64,000 bases of DNA from Stenotrophomonas mori. Its GTDB lineage: Bacteria; Pseudomonadota; Gammaproteobacteria; Xanthomonadales; Xanthomonadaceae. The position numbers were made by a program, and so were the translations under genes. The notes beneath the pieces were generated by a model. That model made no database searches, had not been told where the DNA came from, and saw nothing but the letters and a program-made list of their open reading frames with translations. The stretch lies in contig NZ_JAIKTS010000001.1 in the NCBI RefSeq assembly GCF_023556335.1, positions 1,302,001 to 1,366,000 on the forward strand, read 5' to 3'. Within the stretch, counting starts at the first letter, position 1. Each line of letters begins with the position of its first letter. Below are positions 38,101 through 45,895 of the stretch, piece after piece.

Positions 38101-38363
38101 TTGGTGATGGTGATGGAGTAGGGACCGCCTACGCGCAGGCCGCGCGCGTTGTAGCGACCCGCCGCATCGGTGGTGGCGCGGCTGACCGTGCCCGACTCGA
38201 CGTGGGTGATGGTGACTTCGGCACCGGCCACCGGCGCGCCGGCGTTGCTGGTGACCTGGCCGCCGACGCCGGCGGAGGTGCTCTGCGCGAATGCCGGCGC
38301 GGCCGCGAGCGCGGCGACAAGACCAAGGGCAAGCTTGGACATCCGGATACGAGGGTGGTTCAT
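35109..38363 (-). CDS. TonB-dependent receptor, Oar-like with N-terminal carboxypeptidase-regulatory domain
   Basis: A 1084-aa outer-membrane protein. Signal peptide (about 1-27, cleavage at AFA-Q), a CarboxypepD_reg beta-sandwich (about 30-110: GAPVAGAEVTITHVESG), the plug domain (about 115-240: REQMDALPSANRNIQDYIRL, GAVINAVTKSGTNEFHGTVY), then a 22-stranded barrel ending in SLKYKF with the C-terminal aromatic. Oar-like receptors take up peptides or oligosaccharides or help protein secretion; the substrate cannot be read from the sequence. No inner-membrane partner lies next to it. Confidence 0.92.
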   Translation of the reverse strand: MNHPRIRMSKLALGLVAALAAAPAFAQSTSAGVGGQVTSNAGAPVAGAEVTITHVESGTVSRATTDAAGRYNARGLRVGGPYSITITKPGEGTKTEEGVYLNLNQVNTVNAALAGDVTTLQGVDVVAAMVGSDLFSANKMGTGSNVTREQMDALPSANRNIQDYIRLDPRISQVSKADGAISAGGQNTRFNAIRIDGIGAGDPFGLESNNLPTERQPVSMDAIQEINIDLANYDTTIYGGTGAVINAVTKSGTNEFHGTVYGAYRNKDDMVRRRLEGDKGDFNGFDDEKTYGLTFGGPIVKDKLFFFANYEKYERSAPGVSVSDSPYGKGSITDADISEVQGIMSGLGYNIGGLNAPANKTEIEEYAVKLDWNINENHRAALRYNKMEQSVMRFPGMGTGTVSLSSHWYAQPKIYETWMGELFSDWSDNFSTEFKVSHKDYSANRVPSVNLPHIRINGFGASNSALLFGTEQNTHVNIVESKELSAFGAGTWYVGDHSVKFGFDYSDNDLMNFYGRNLNGVYTFANLQDFRDGTPSQYQLRAPRPGGSINDVPASFNLKNTGVFVQDTWAINYNLSLMFGVRVDMPDFSDQRLYNPRIEQLYGYNNTRLVDDKLVQPRVGFNYTFDSDRPTQLRGGIGLFGGAAPNVWLAGAYQNTGLNYVEYDLKGGDAPAFDPTVPPSTAGLTPGAARANVDVIAPGTKLPSVWKTNLAFDHELPWYGIVASAELLYTKVNDALYFERLDLMDPTYTGTMDGRDNYWNAAGRDPANAGKYGMEVGKIGGRTCTPAETAAGQCPDVKGNRPSDIGDVMLLRNTDKGSSMQATFALSRPMGEHWGWSLGYTYTTAKEVSPLTSSQNTSNWGNTLIYQANENVDYNSRYAIKDRVTGTLEWKHNFFGDNTTRVGLFYEGRSGRPYSYIFYNDVNGDGAATNDLFYVPSGYGDVLWTGGAQMEKDFFDWLEKTPELAGYQGQVVPANAHRAKWVNSFDVRISQELPGFFKGHKTELALDIMNVGNLLNKKWGLIDDYGFYSTRRVANYAGIDPATGKYIYNFTGSTDNSQIQENNNDKGNTAVSRWSMMLSLKYKF

Positions 38364-38577
38364 TATGGGTAGCCTCGAGACGAGTTAGCGATTGGGGAAA
38401 AACGCGATCCATCAGCCCCGGGGCCACCGGGCGCCTGATCGGCTTGAATCTGGGTCCCTTCCGCCGCAGCCTCGGCCGCAACGGTTAAGATAAGGTTAAC
38501 ACGGTAGCGACAATTTATGACCGCAATAAGACAGCCCGCTTGCAGTCCCCGCGGGCGTCTCCAGCCTTATCAACCAC

Positions 38578-39171
38578 TTAGCCTACCGACGCCAGATACG
38601 TCCCCACGCCATCGAGCAGCATCTGCACTGAAATCGCGACCAGCAGCATGCCCATCAGGCGCTCCAGCGCGGTCAGTGCCCGGCTCCCCAGCAGCTTGTA
38701 CAGCAGGGTCGCCGACATCAGGATCAATGCCGTGCCTCCCCAGGCCAGCAGCAGCGCGAGGCTCCACTCGCCGAGCCGGCCGGGCTCGTTGCTGCCCATG
38801 AGCATGACCGCCGCCATGCCCGACGGCCCCGCTACCAGCGGGATCGCCATCGGCACGATGAAGGGCTCGCCATCGGGCACCGCGCCCATCAGGCCCTCCG
38901 GCCGCGGGAAGATCATGCGGATGCCGATCAGGAAGAGCACGATGCCGCCGGCGATCGCCACCGATTCCTGGCGCAGGTGCATCAGCTCCAGCGCGTACTT
39001 GCCGCCCCACAGGAACGCCATCAGCACCGCCAGCGCGATCAGCAGCTCGCGCACCAGCACCACCCGTTGCCGGCGGGGCGGCAACGGCTTGAGCAGACTC
39101 AGGAATACCGGGATGTTGCCCAGCGGGTCCAGGATCAGGAACAGCAGCAGGGCGGCGGAAAGGATGGTCAT
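38578..39171 (-). CDS. MarC/YhgN-family membrane protein
   Basis: 197 aa with six predicted transmembrane helices. Signature LFLILDPLGNIPVFLSLL at 8-25 and VPMAIPLVAGPSGMAAVML near 107-125. The MarC family was first linked to multiple antibiotic resistance, a link later withdrawn; no transport substrate is established. ATG 39171 overlaps the stop of the SDR gene (ATGA), so it is the last gene of the grxD-SDR-marC operon. Confidence 0.9.
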   Translation of the reverse strand: MTILSAALLLFLILDPLGNIPVFLSLLKPLPPRRQRVVLVRELLIALAVLMAFLWGGKYALELMHLRQESVAIAGGIVLFLIGIRMIFPRPEGLMGAVPDGEPFIVPMAIPLVAGPSGMAAVMLMGSNEPGRLGEWSLALLLAWGGTALILMSATLLYKLLGSRALTALERLMGMLLVAISVQMLLDGVGTYLASVG

Positions 39172-39917
39172 TCCCGCAGCACCTTCACCTGGCCCCGCCA
39201 ACGGGCACCCTCGGCCGCCAGCAGCTGCACGCAGGCGTCGGCGCACAGGCCGGGATCGACCGTGCCGTGATCGATGTCATGGGCGAACGCACGCGCCCGC
39301 AGCGCCGTGCGCATCGGCCGGGGCTGCAGCCCGCTGACCCGGACCGGCGTGTTCCGCAATTCGTTGTGCAGGCTGTCGAGCAGGCCGCGCAGCCCGTACT
39401 GGGCCACGCCGTAACCGCCCCAGTAGGCCTGCCCGACCCGTTGCGGATCGTCCAGGGCGAACACCACCGCGGCATCCTCGCGCTGTTTCAGCAGCGGCAG
39501 GCACGCCTGGGTCAGCCAGGCACGGGCCGTGAGGTTGACGTGCAGGGCACGCGCGAACGCCGCCGGATCCCCCAGCGCGAACGGGGTCAGCCCGGCGAAG
39601 TCCGCCGCGCAGTGCAGCACGCCGTCCAGCCGGCCGACCTCCGTCCCCAGCCGCTCCGCCAGGACCGCGTAGTCGTCCGGCGCGGCCCCTTCCAGGTCCA
39701 GCGGATAGAGCAGCGGTTCGGCACCGGCCCGGGCCACGCTGTCGTATATCCGGTTCAAGCGGGCGACCTTGCGCCCGAGCAGCACCACGGTGGCGCCCGC
39801 GGCCGCACAGGCCTGGCTGGCCGCCGCCCCGAGGCCACCGGCCGCCCCGGCCACCAGGACCACCCGGCCCTGCAACCGCGCATCGCCGGCCCGCGGCCCG
39901 GCCCCCGTCCCGCTCAT
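39168..39917 (-). CDS. Short-chain dehydrogenase-like protein with altered catalytic residues
   Basis: 249 aa, YciK-like. The NAD(P)-binding GAAGGLG (24-30) and the structural Asn in ALHVNLTARAW (N128) are kept. The catalytic set is not: the YxxxK motif reads Y169-GVA-Q173, with Gln for Lys, and the strand that should carry the catalytic Ser reads VVFALDDPQR. Ordinary SDR chemistry is therefore unlikely; a binding or regulatory role is possible. It overlaps grxD and marC as ATGA at both ends. Confidence 0.85.
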   Translation of the reverse strand: MSGTGAGPRAGDARLQGRVVLVAGAAGGLGAAASQACAAAGATVVLLGRKVARLNRIYDSVARAGAEPLLYPLDLEGAAPDDYAVLAERLGTEVGRLDGVLHCAADFAGLTPFALGDPAAFARALHVNLTARAWLTQACLPLLKQREDAAVVFALDDPQRVGQAYWGGYGVAQYGLRGLLDSLHNELRNTPVRVSGLQPRPMRTALRARAFAHDIDHGTVDPGLCADACVQLLAAEGARWRGQVKVLRE

Positions 39918-40234
39918 GCCTGGCCGGCCTCGGCGACGATACGCTTGAGCTCGCCCGACTCGAGCAGCTCGAGGAGGATGTCGCAGCCGCCGATCAGCTC
40001 CCCGTGCATGAAGAACTGCGGGAACGTCGGCCAATTGGAATATCGCGGCAGATTGGCCCGCACCTCGGGCAGCTCCAGCACGTTGACCGTGCGCAGGTTG
40101 ACTGCTCCGGCCACCAGCAGCGCCTGCACGGCACGGCTGGAGAACCCGCACATGGGGTGCTGCGGCGTGCCCTTCATGAACAGGATGAGGGGGTGCTGTT
40201 CGACCTCTGCCTGGATTTGCTCCATTACCGCCAT
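39914..40234 (-). CDS. grxD: Monothiol glutaredoxin Grx4
   Basis: 106 aa. The active site CGFS is at about 31-34 (PQHPMCGFSSRAVQAL), with WPTFPQFFMHGELIGGCDI as the glutathione-binding stretch. Such proteins carry a [2Fe-2S] cluster with glutathione and BolA and deliver it in iron homeostasis. AGGGAGAA stands before ATG 40234. First gene of a tightly overlapping operon and divergent from the superoxide dismutase across 124 bp. Confidence 0.94.
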   Translation of the reverse strand: MAVMEQIQAEVEQHPLILFMKGTPQHPMCGFSSRAVQALLVAGAVNLRTVNVLELPEVRANLPRYSNWPTFPQFFMHGELIGGCDILLELLESGELKRIVAEAGQA

Positions 40235-40358
40235 TGGAATTCTCCCTGCTGCTGCGAAAGAACGGCCCTTCCCGGTCGGATAGACTCTTCTTCCGTGGCT
40301 GCCGATTGTAAGCCGAGCCAGACGGCTCCCGGCGCCCCAGATCAAAAAGAAACGGACC

Positions 40359-40937
40359 ATGCCGGTAGAACTGCCCGACCTCCCTTACGCCCGCGACGCC
40401 CTGCATCCGCACCTTTCGGCCGAGACCGTGGCCCTGCACCATGACGGCCACCAGCGCCGCTGCGTCGAGGCCGTCAACACCCTCGCCACCGGCACCGACC
40501 TGGAAGCCTCGCCCCTGGAGGACATCGTCCGCAACAGCCAGGGCGCGCTGTTCGAAGCCGCCGCCCAGGCCTGGAACCACGCGTTCTACTGGCAATGCCT
40601 GCACCCGCGCGCCGGCGGCGAGCCCCATGGCCGGCTGGCCGAGCGCATCGCCCAGCAGTTCGGCGACACGGCCAGGCTGCGCGAAGAGTTCAACCACGCC
40701 GCGATGGCGGTGTTCGGTTCCGGCTGGGCCTGGCTGGTCCAGCATCCGGACGGGCGCCTGGCCATCGTCGCCACCCGCAACGCCGCCACCCCGCTGACCG
40801 GCGACAGCACGCCGCTGCTGGCCTGCAACCTGTGGGAACACGCCTACTACACCGACTACCAGAACGACCGGGCGCGCTACCTGCAGGCGTTCTGGAAGCT
40901 GGTGAACTGGGATTTCGTCAGCGCCCGGCTGCGCTGA
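40359..40937 (+). CDS. sodB: Iron/manganese superoxide dismutase homologue with a substituted metal ligand
   Basis: 192 aa and colinear with E. coli SodB without gaps in the core. Ligands His27, His74 (AQAWNHAFYW) and His161 are kept, as is Gln70, typical of the iron form. The fourth ligand, Asp in DVWEHAYY, is Asn157 here (ACNLWEHAYYTDY), and the gateway Tyr34 is Cys35; HYGKHH has become HHDGHQ. Fold and dimer surface look intact. It could have low or different activity, or bind metal differently. Faces convergent purK. Confidence 0.88.
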   Translation: MPVELPDLPYARDALHPHLSAETVALHHDGHQRRCVEAVNTLATGTDLEASPLEDIVRNSQGALFEAAAQAWNHAFYWQCLHPRAGGEPHGRLAERIAQQFGDTARLREEFNHAAMAVFGSGWAWLVQHPDGRLAIVATRNAATPLTGDSTPLLACNLWEHAYYTDYQNDRARYLQAFWKLVNWDFVSARLR

Positions 40938-40941
40938 CCCC

Positions 40942-40961
40942 GCCGCCCGTGGCCGGGCGGC
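40942..40961. terminator. 8-bp hairpin between convergent sodB and purK
   Basis: GCCGCCCG and CGGGCGGC pair around TGGC, directly after the sodB stop and 30 bp from the purK stop. No U-tract; a bidirectional 3'-end structure is likely. Confidence 0.5.
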
Positions 40962-40990
40962 CCTGACCCGGCCCGCCCGCCGGCTTCCGC

Positions 40991-42133
40991 TTAACGCCGC
41001 AGTGCGTGCACCACCGGATCCACCTGGGCCTGCCGGTCCAGTGCGACCCCGACCCGCTCCAGCGCGGCGGCCAGGGCCTGCGCGTCGTCCGCACGCAGGT
41101 TGGCGTGCCCGACCTTGCGACCCTCGCGCGGCTGCTTGCCGTAGTCGTGCCAGTGGCCGGCCGGCTCGGCCAGGACCGCGGCGGCATCGGGCATGCGGCC
41201 GATCCAGTTGAGCATGCAGGCATGGCCCAGGGCATGCGTCGCCCCGAGCGGCAGGCCCAGCACCGCGCGCAGGTGGTTCTCGAACTGCGAGGTTTCCGCG
41301 CCGTCGCCGGTCCAGTGCCCGGAGTTGTGCACTCGCGGCGCCATCTCGTTGGCCAGCAGCTCCTCGCCACGGCAGAACAGCTCCAGCGCGAACACCCCCA
41401 CATAATCGAGCCGCTCGGCGACACGCCGGGCGTAGCCGATGGCCGCGTCCTGCTGCGCCGGAGCGACCGCGGCCGGCGCCAGGCTGGCCGACAGCACGCC
41501 CTCGACATGCCAGTTGCCGGTCAGCGGCCAGGCGCGGAACTCGCCATCGCGGCCTCGCACCGCCACCACGCTGAGCTCGCGGTCGAAGGCGACGAAGCCT
41601 TCCAGGATCAGCCCGGTCTTCTCGACCTGCGCGCCCAGCGCCTGCCAGGCCGCATCGATGTCGGCCTCGTCGCGGATGCGGAACTGGCCCTTGCCGTCGT
41701 AGCCCAGGCGGCGCGTCTTGAGGATGCAGGGCATGCCGAACTCGGCCGCCTTCGCCGCCAGCTCGTCGCGGCTGCGGATGTCGGCGAACGGCGGCAGCGG
41801 GATGTCCAGGGACTGGAACAGCGCCTTCTCGCTCAACCGGTCCTGGGCCACGGCCAGCGCGTCCGGGTTCGGAAACACCGGGCGGCGCTCGGCCAGCCAG
41901 CGCGCACTGGCGGCGGGCACGTTCTCGAAGTCGAAGGTGACCACGTCCACGCCGACGGCGAACCGGGCCAGTGCGTCCATATCGTCGAAGGCGCCGACCT
42001 GCAGCGGCGCCAGCGGCCCCGCACAGGCGTCGGCGGCCGGGTCGAACACCACGAAACGCAGCCCCAGCGGGGCACCGGCCAGCACCATCATGCGGGCCAG
42101 CTGCCCACCTCCCAGGATGCCGACGGTCGTCAT
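40991..42133 (-). CDS. purK: 5-(carboxyamino)imidazole ribonucleotide synthase
   Basis: 380 aa. N-terminal TTVGILGGGQLARMMVLAG, ATP-grasp core with ILKTRRLGYDGKGQFRI (about 145-161) and VFALELFCRGEELLANEMAPRVHNSGHW (metal and ATP residues). Makes N5-CAIR from AIR, bicarbonate and ATP in purine synthesis. ATG 42133 preferred over an upstream GTG. 43 bp after purE. Confidence 0.95.
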   Translation of the reverse strand: MTTVGILGGGQLARMMVLAGAPLGLRFVVFDPAADACAGPLAPLQVGAFDDMDALARFAVGVDVVTFDFENVPAASARWLAERRPVFPNPDALAVAQDRLSEKALFQSLDIPLPPFADIRSRDELAAKAAEFGMPCILKTRRLGYDGKGQFRIRDEADIDAAWQALGAQVEKTGLILEGFVAFDRELSVVAVRGRDGEFRAWPLTGNWHVEGVLSASLAPAAVAPAQQDAAIGYARRVAERLDYVGVFALELFCRGEELLANEMAPRVHNSGHWTGDGAETSQFENHLRAVLGLPLGATHALGHACMLNWIGRMPDAAAVLAEPAGHWHDYGKQPREGRKVGHANLRADDAQALAAALERVGVALDRQAQVDPVVHALRR

Positions 42134-42176
42134 GCGTGCCGGCTCCCGCACACCGCCGCCCCGATGACTGCCCGGC

Positions 42177-42680
42177 TCATTTGCGGGGATCGTCGGTCGC
42201 CATCACATCGGCGGTCTGGCGCGCACGGAACGCGTCCAGCGCCTGCCCGATGGCGGCTTCGGCCGGTGCCAGCATCGCCGCGGCGAACAGTGCCGCATTG
42301 GACGCGCCGGCATTGCCGATGGCGAACGTGGCCACCGGCACGCCGGCCGGCATCTGCACGATCGACAGCAGCGAGTCCATGCCGTTCAGCGCCTTGGACT
42401 GCACCGGGACACCGAGCACCGGCACCGCGGTCTTGGCCGCGATCATGCCCGGCAGGTGCGCCGCGCCCCCGGCGCCGGCGATGATCGCGCGCAGTCCGCG
42501 CGTACCGGCCTCCTCGGCATAGGTGAACAGCACGTCCGGCGTCCGGTGCGCCGACACCACCTTCACTTCATAGGGAACGCCCAGCGCATCGAGCTTCTGG
42601 GCGGCGTGCTGCATGGTCTCCCAGTCGGAACGGGAACCCATCACGATGCCGACAAGCGGCGCGGAGGAATTGGGGGTCAT
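42177..42680 (-). CDS. purE: 5-(carboxyamino)imidazole ribonucleotide mutase
   Basis: 167 aa. Class I PurE pattern [35 protein letters not shown] and [19 protein letters not shown] with the catalytic His. Converts the PurK product N5-CAIR to CAIR. First gene of purEK. Confidence 0.96.
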   Translation of the reverse strand: MTPNSSAPLVGIVMGSRSDWETMQHAAQKLDALGVPYEVKVVSAHRTPDVLFTYAEEAGTRGLRAIIAGAGGAAHLPGMIAAKTAVPVLGVPVQSKALNGMDSLLSIVQMPAGVPVATFAIGNAGASNAALFAAAMLAPAEAAIGQALDAFRARQTADVMATDDPRK

Positions 42681-42739
42681 TGGCCGTCACCTGCTGCAAA
42701 GACGTATTCTAGCCGCCTTCCACGCAAGACCACGAACCG

Positions 42740-43009
42740 ATGGACCGCAAACTGCTCGACCTGCTCGTTTCGCCCGACACCCGCCAGCCGCTGGCCCTGC
42801 TGGACAGTGCCGGGCTGGACGCGCTGAACCGCGCCATCGCCGCCGGCGGCATCACCCGTGCCGACGGCGTCGCCCAGGCCGAACCGCTGCGCGAAGCGCT
42901 GGTCACCCGTGACCGCGCGCAGGTATTCCGGGTCGAGGACGGCATTCCGGTGCTGCTGGCCGAGGAAGCCATCGCCACCGCGCAGATCGACGGTTTCCAG
43001 GGAAAGTGA
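42740..43009 (+). CDS. Trm112/YcaR-like protein without the zinc cysteines
   Basis: 89 aa. The start MDRKLLDLLVSPDTRQPLAL and the end VFRVEDGIPVLLAEEAI align with the Trm112/YcaR (UPF0434) family, with a ~30-residue insert in between. The CPxC zinc motif of YcaR is replaced by SPDT, and there is no cysteine in the whole protein. Trm112 proteins activate methyltransferases in eukaryotes and archaea; the bacterial role is unclear. Overlaps nadC as TGATG. Confidence 0.8.
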   Translation: MDRKLLDLLVSPDTRQPLALLDSAGLDALNRAIAAGGITRADGVAQAEPLREALVTRDRAQVFRVEDGIPVLLAEEAIATAQIDGFQGK

Positions 43010-43866
43010 TGCAGCCCCGGCCGCCGTCCGCTCCGCCGCAGGCGCAGATCGACGCCGACGTCGCCCGCGCCCTGGCCGAGGACATCGGCAGCGGCGACGT
43101 CACCGCAGCCCTGCTGCCCGATGCCGCCGACAGCGCCTACCTGCTGTGCAAGCAGGACGCGGTGATCGCCGGCAGGCCCTGGTTCGACGCCACCCATCGC
43201 GCGCTCGACCCGCAGGTGCGGATCGACTGGCGGGTACCGGAGGGCGGGCACGTCCGTGCCGGCACCGTGCTGGCCACCCTGCAGGGCCGCAGCCGCAGCC
43301 TGGTCAGCGCCGAACGCACCTCGCTGAACTTCCTGCAGACCCTGTCCGCCACCGCCACCACCACCGCGCGCTACGTCGCCGCCGTGGCCGGCACCGGTAC
43401 GCGCATCCTCGACACCCGCAAGACCCTGCCCGGCCTGCGCCTGGCGCAGAAGTACGCGGTGCGCTGCGGCGGCGGCGACAACCACCGTACCGGCCTGTTC
43501 GACATGGTGATGCTCAAGGAGAACCACATCCGCGCCGCCGGGTCGATGACGACCGCGGTGCGGGCCGCACGCGCGCACCAGCCCGGCCTGCCGCTGGTGG
43601 TCGAGGTCGAGGACCTGGCGCAGCTGGAAGAAGCCCTGGGTGCCGGCTGCGAGCGCATCCTCATCGACGACTTCACGCCGGCGATGCGCCGCGAAGCGGT
43701 GCGCATCGCCGCCGGCCGCATTCCCCTGGAGGTCTCCGGCAGCGTGGCCCTGGAGGGACTGCGCGCGATCGCCGAGGACGGCGTGGACTGCATTTCCATC
43801 GGCGGCCTGACCAAGCACGTGCAGGCCATCGACCTGTCGTTGAAGCTGGGGCCGCCACCGGGCTGA
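43009..43866 (+). CDS. nadC: Nicotinate-nucleotide pyrophosphorylase (carboxylating)
   Basis: 285 aa. GSGDVTAALLP at the N-terminal quinolinate site, SAERTSLNFLQTLSATATTT, LDTRKTLPGLRLAQKYAVRCGG and NHRTGLFDMVMLKENHI are all hallmark motifs. Converts quinolinate and PRPP to nicotinate mononucleotide in NAD synthesis. ATG 43009 shares its A with the preceding stop; a GTG at 43006 adds one codon. Confidence 0.96.
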   Translation: MQPRPPSAPPQAQIDADVARALAEDIGSGDVTAALLPDAADSAYLLCKQDAVIAGRPWFDATHRALDPQVRIDWRVPEGGHVRAGTVLATLQGRSRSLVSAERTSLNFLQTLSATATTTARYVAAVAGTGTRILDTRKTLPGLRLAQKYAVRCGGGDNHRTGLFDMVMLKENHIRAAGSMTTAVRAARAHQPGLPLVVEVEDLAQLEEALGAGCERILIDDFTPAMRREAVRIAAGRIPLEVSGSVALEGLRAIAEDGVDCISIGGLTKHVQAIDLSLKLGPPPG

Positions 43867-43927
43867 TTTCACGGCCCCGCCACGCCCGCCCCTGCGACGC
43901 TCCGGGCATCCCCCAGCGGAGCCCGCC

Positions 43928-44857
43928 GTGGCCTGTCGTCTGCTGCTCTGCATCGCCCTCCTGGTCCCCGCCGGGGCCGACGCCGCCACGGAAGTCTGCG
44001 ACCTGCCTCCCCGCTATGGCACCGGCGCGGCCGCGCGCGCCCTCGTCCACGCCACCTGCAACGAGCACCGCCTGTGGCACCGTGCGTTCATCGACCGCGA
44101 AGGCCGGATCGCCCACCTGCCCCTCACCGAGGCCGAAACCGGCATGCTCGCCGACGACGGGCTCGTCGCCTGGCAGCGGGTGGCCGGCTACTGGCGCGAC
44201 AGCGGCCTCCTGCCCGTGGTCGCAGCACTCCCCGGCGCGACCAGCTGCCAGCGCCCGCCCGGCGACCGTGCCGGCGATAACGATTGCCGCGCCTTCCTGG
44301 TCGATACGCCCTGGTCGGCGGCCTTCATCGCCTGGATCATGGCCCGTGCCGGGATTCCCGGATTCACCCGCTCCCCGCGCCACATCGACTACATCCGCGC
44401 CGCGCACCGCGACGGTGCCGCCGCCCGCCCGTATCGGCTGGCCGATCCATTCCAGGACAGGCCCGCACCCGGCGACCTGCTCTGTTTCCTGCGCGGGCGC
44501 AGCGCGGCGGCCGGCCCCGCCGGCCTTCGGGAAGCCCTGGACAGCGGCGGCGCCGAGCGCTGGACGTCGCACTGCGAGATCGTCGTGGCCGCCAACCCCG
44601 GTGGCGACCGCACACTGCACCTGGTCGGCGGCAACGTCGCCAACGCCGTGGTCATGCGCCGGCTGCCCCTGACCCGCACCGGCCAGCTGGAACCCGCCGC
44701 CGCCTCGCCCACCGATGCCCTGCCGTGGACCCCGTCCTGTTCGCCGGCCAATGAAACGGCCTGCGACCTCAACCGGCAGGACTGGGCGGCCCTGCTGAAG
44801 CTGGTGGAGCCGCCGCCGGTGTCGCCGCCCATGGAACCGGCCACCGGCACGGACTGA
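43928..44857 (+). CDS. DUF2272 domain protein, probably periplasmic
   Basis: 309 aa from a GTG start with GGAG upstream. Signal peptide about 1-19 (RLLLCIALLVPAGADA), then a region with DTPWSAAFIAWIMARAG (about 125-141), RSPRHIDYIRAA, PAPGDLLCFLRG and SHCEIVVAANPG. The order of these patches is that of DUF2272, which resembles the CHAP/amidase-like cysteine peptidase fold, with His in SHCEIV as a candidate catalytic residue; the usual nucleophile is not certain (no Cys in PWSAAF). Eight or more Cys suggest an oxidising compartment. Function unknown. Confidence 0.78.
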   Translation: MACRLLLCIALLVPAGADAATEVCDLPPRYGTGAAARALVHATCNEHRLWHRAFIDREGRIAHLPLTEAETGMLADDGLVAWQRVAGYWRDSGLLPVVAALPGATSCQRPPGDRAGDNDCRAFLVDTPWSAAFIAWIMARAGIPGFTRSPRHIDYIRAAHRDGAAARPYRLADPFQDRPAPGDLLCFLRGRSAAAGPAGLREALDSGGAERWTSHCEIVVAANPGGDRTLHLVGGNVANAVVMRRLPLTRTGQLEPAAASPTDALPWTPSCSPANETACDLNRQDWAALLKLVEPPPVSPPMEPATGTD

Positions 44858-44946
44858 GCCCGGCCGCATGCGGCCGCCTCCTGCCTGCACCGCCCACCAC
44901 CGCTCGCCCGGTTCCGCTTTACCGCGCGGCCGCCTAGAGTGTGGGC

Positions 44947-45306
44947 ATGCCTACCCTGCTGATCCTGATGATCCTGGCCGCCATCGGCTACGTCCTGTGG
45001 GACACCTCGCGGGCCGCTGCCGAACGCGCCACCGAACTGGGCCGCAACGCCTGCCAGGCCGCCGACGTGCAATGGCTGGACCAGAGCGTGCATGCCATCG
45101 GGCTGCGCCTGTGCCGGCTCCCCAGCGGCTGGCTCGGTTTCGAGCGCACCTTCCGCTTCGACTATTCCTACGATGGCGTCGAACGCCACAGCGGGCGCAT
45201 CGTCCTGCGCGGCAGGGAGCTGGCGGCGTTCACCGGGCCGGCCAAGGCCCGGGTCAGCCACCTGCAGCCACGCAGCGACGCCACCGAAGACCTCGAAAGC
45301 CGCTAG
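44947..45306 (+). CDS. DUF3301 single-helix membrane protein
   Basis: 119 aa. One N-terminal transmembrane helix (about 1-19, MPTLLILMILAAIGYVLW), then a cytoplasmic basic/helical part and a beta-rich end: QWLDQSVHAIGLRLCRLPSG, RTFRFDYSYDGVERHSGRIVL. This fits DUF3301, of unknown function and common in gammaproteobacteria. ATG 44947 is used; a GTG two codons earlier is possible. Confidence 0.8.
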   Translation: MPTLLILMILAAIGYVLWDTSRAAAERATELGRNACQAADVQWLDQSVHAIGLRLCRLPSGWLGFERTFRFDYSYDGVERHSGRIVLRGRELAAFTGPAKARVSHLQPRSDATEDLESR

Positions 45307-45339
45307 CCGCCCGGACCGGAACCCCGGACCGCGAACGCA

Positions 45340-45363
45340 GACCGCCGCCTTGCGGCGGCGGTC
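45340..45363. terminator. 10-bp perfect hairpin between convergent genes
   Basis: GACCGCCGCC and GGCGGCGGTC pair around TTGC, 34 bp after the DUF3301 stop and 10 bp from the sspB stop on the other strand. Shared 3'-end structure without a U-tract. Confidence 0.6.
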
Positions 45364-45372
45364 GGGTACGGT

Positions 45373-45816
45373 CTACTTCACCACGCGCAGGAACGGACGC
45401 TTGCCCGTGGGCTGCGGCGGCTCCGGCGGCGTATCGGGTGGCGGCGTATCGTCGTCGCTGCCCGGATCGGGCGCATCGGTTCCCGGAATGTCGTCCGGCA
45501 GGGCCATGCCCTGCCCGGTCTCCCGCGCATAGACCGCCAGCACCGCGGCGATCGGCACGTTCACCGGGAAGCTCACGCCCGAGAAACGGGCGGTGAAGCT
45601 CACCGCCTCGTTGTCGATGTGCAGCCGCATCACCGCGCGCTCGGCGATGTTCAACACCACCCGTTCGTCCTTCACCGCGCTGGCCGGCACCTGCACGCCC
45701 GGCACGCCCGCATCGACCATCAGGTGCGGGGTCATGCCGTTGTCGTTGATCCACTCCACGAGCGCCCGCAGCAGATACGGGCGGTGGCTGCTCATCCGGA
45801 AAGATTCTTCACTCAT
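45373..45816 (-). CDS. sspB: ClpXP protease specificity-enhancing factor SspB
   Basis: 147 aa. The folded domain (about 10-112) shows RPYLLRALVEWINDNGMTPHL, GVQVPASAVKDERVVLNIA and VPIAAVLAVYARETGQGM; an acidic/proline linker follows and the tail ends GKRPFLRVVK, the ClpX-docking peptide. Delivers ssrA-tagged proteins to ClpXP. An internal ATG at 45795 is a possible start. 79 bp after sspA, as in E. coli. Confidence 0.93.
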   Translation of the reverse strand: MSEESFRMSSHRPYLLRALVEWINDNGMTPHLMVDAGVPGVQVPASAVKDERVVLNIAERAVMRLHIDNEAVSFTARFSGVSFPVNVPIAAVLAVYARETGQGMALPDDIPGTDAPDPGSDDDTPPPDTPPEPPQPTGKRPFLRVVK

Positions 45817-45895
45817 GCGGCAAGTGTACGCGGCCGGGATGCGCGATCGCCGCCCGAGGGCGGCGATCGATAAGTCTGCATACAGCAGGGTCCAT

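Noticed and set aside
34971-38372. A 1133-codon open frame on the plus strand opposite the TonB receptor
   Set aside because: The minus-strand frame has signal peptide, plug and barrel motifs; the opposite frame has no start signal or family pattern.
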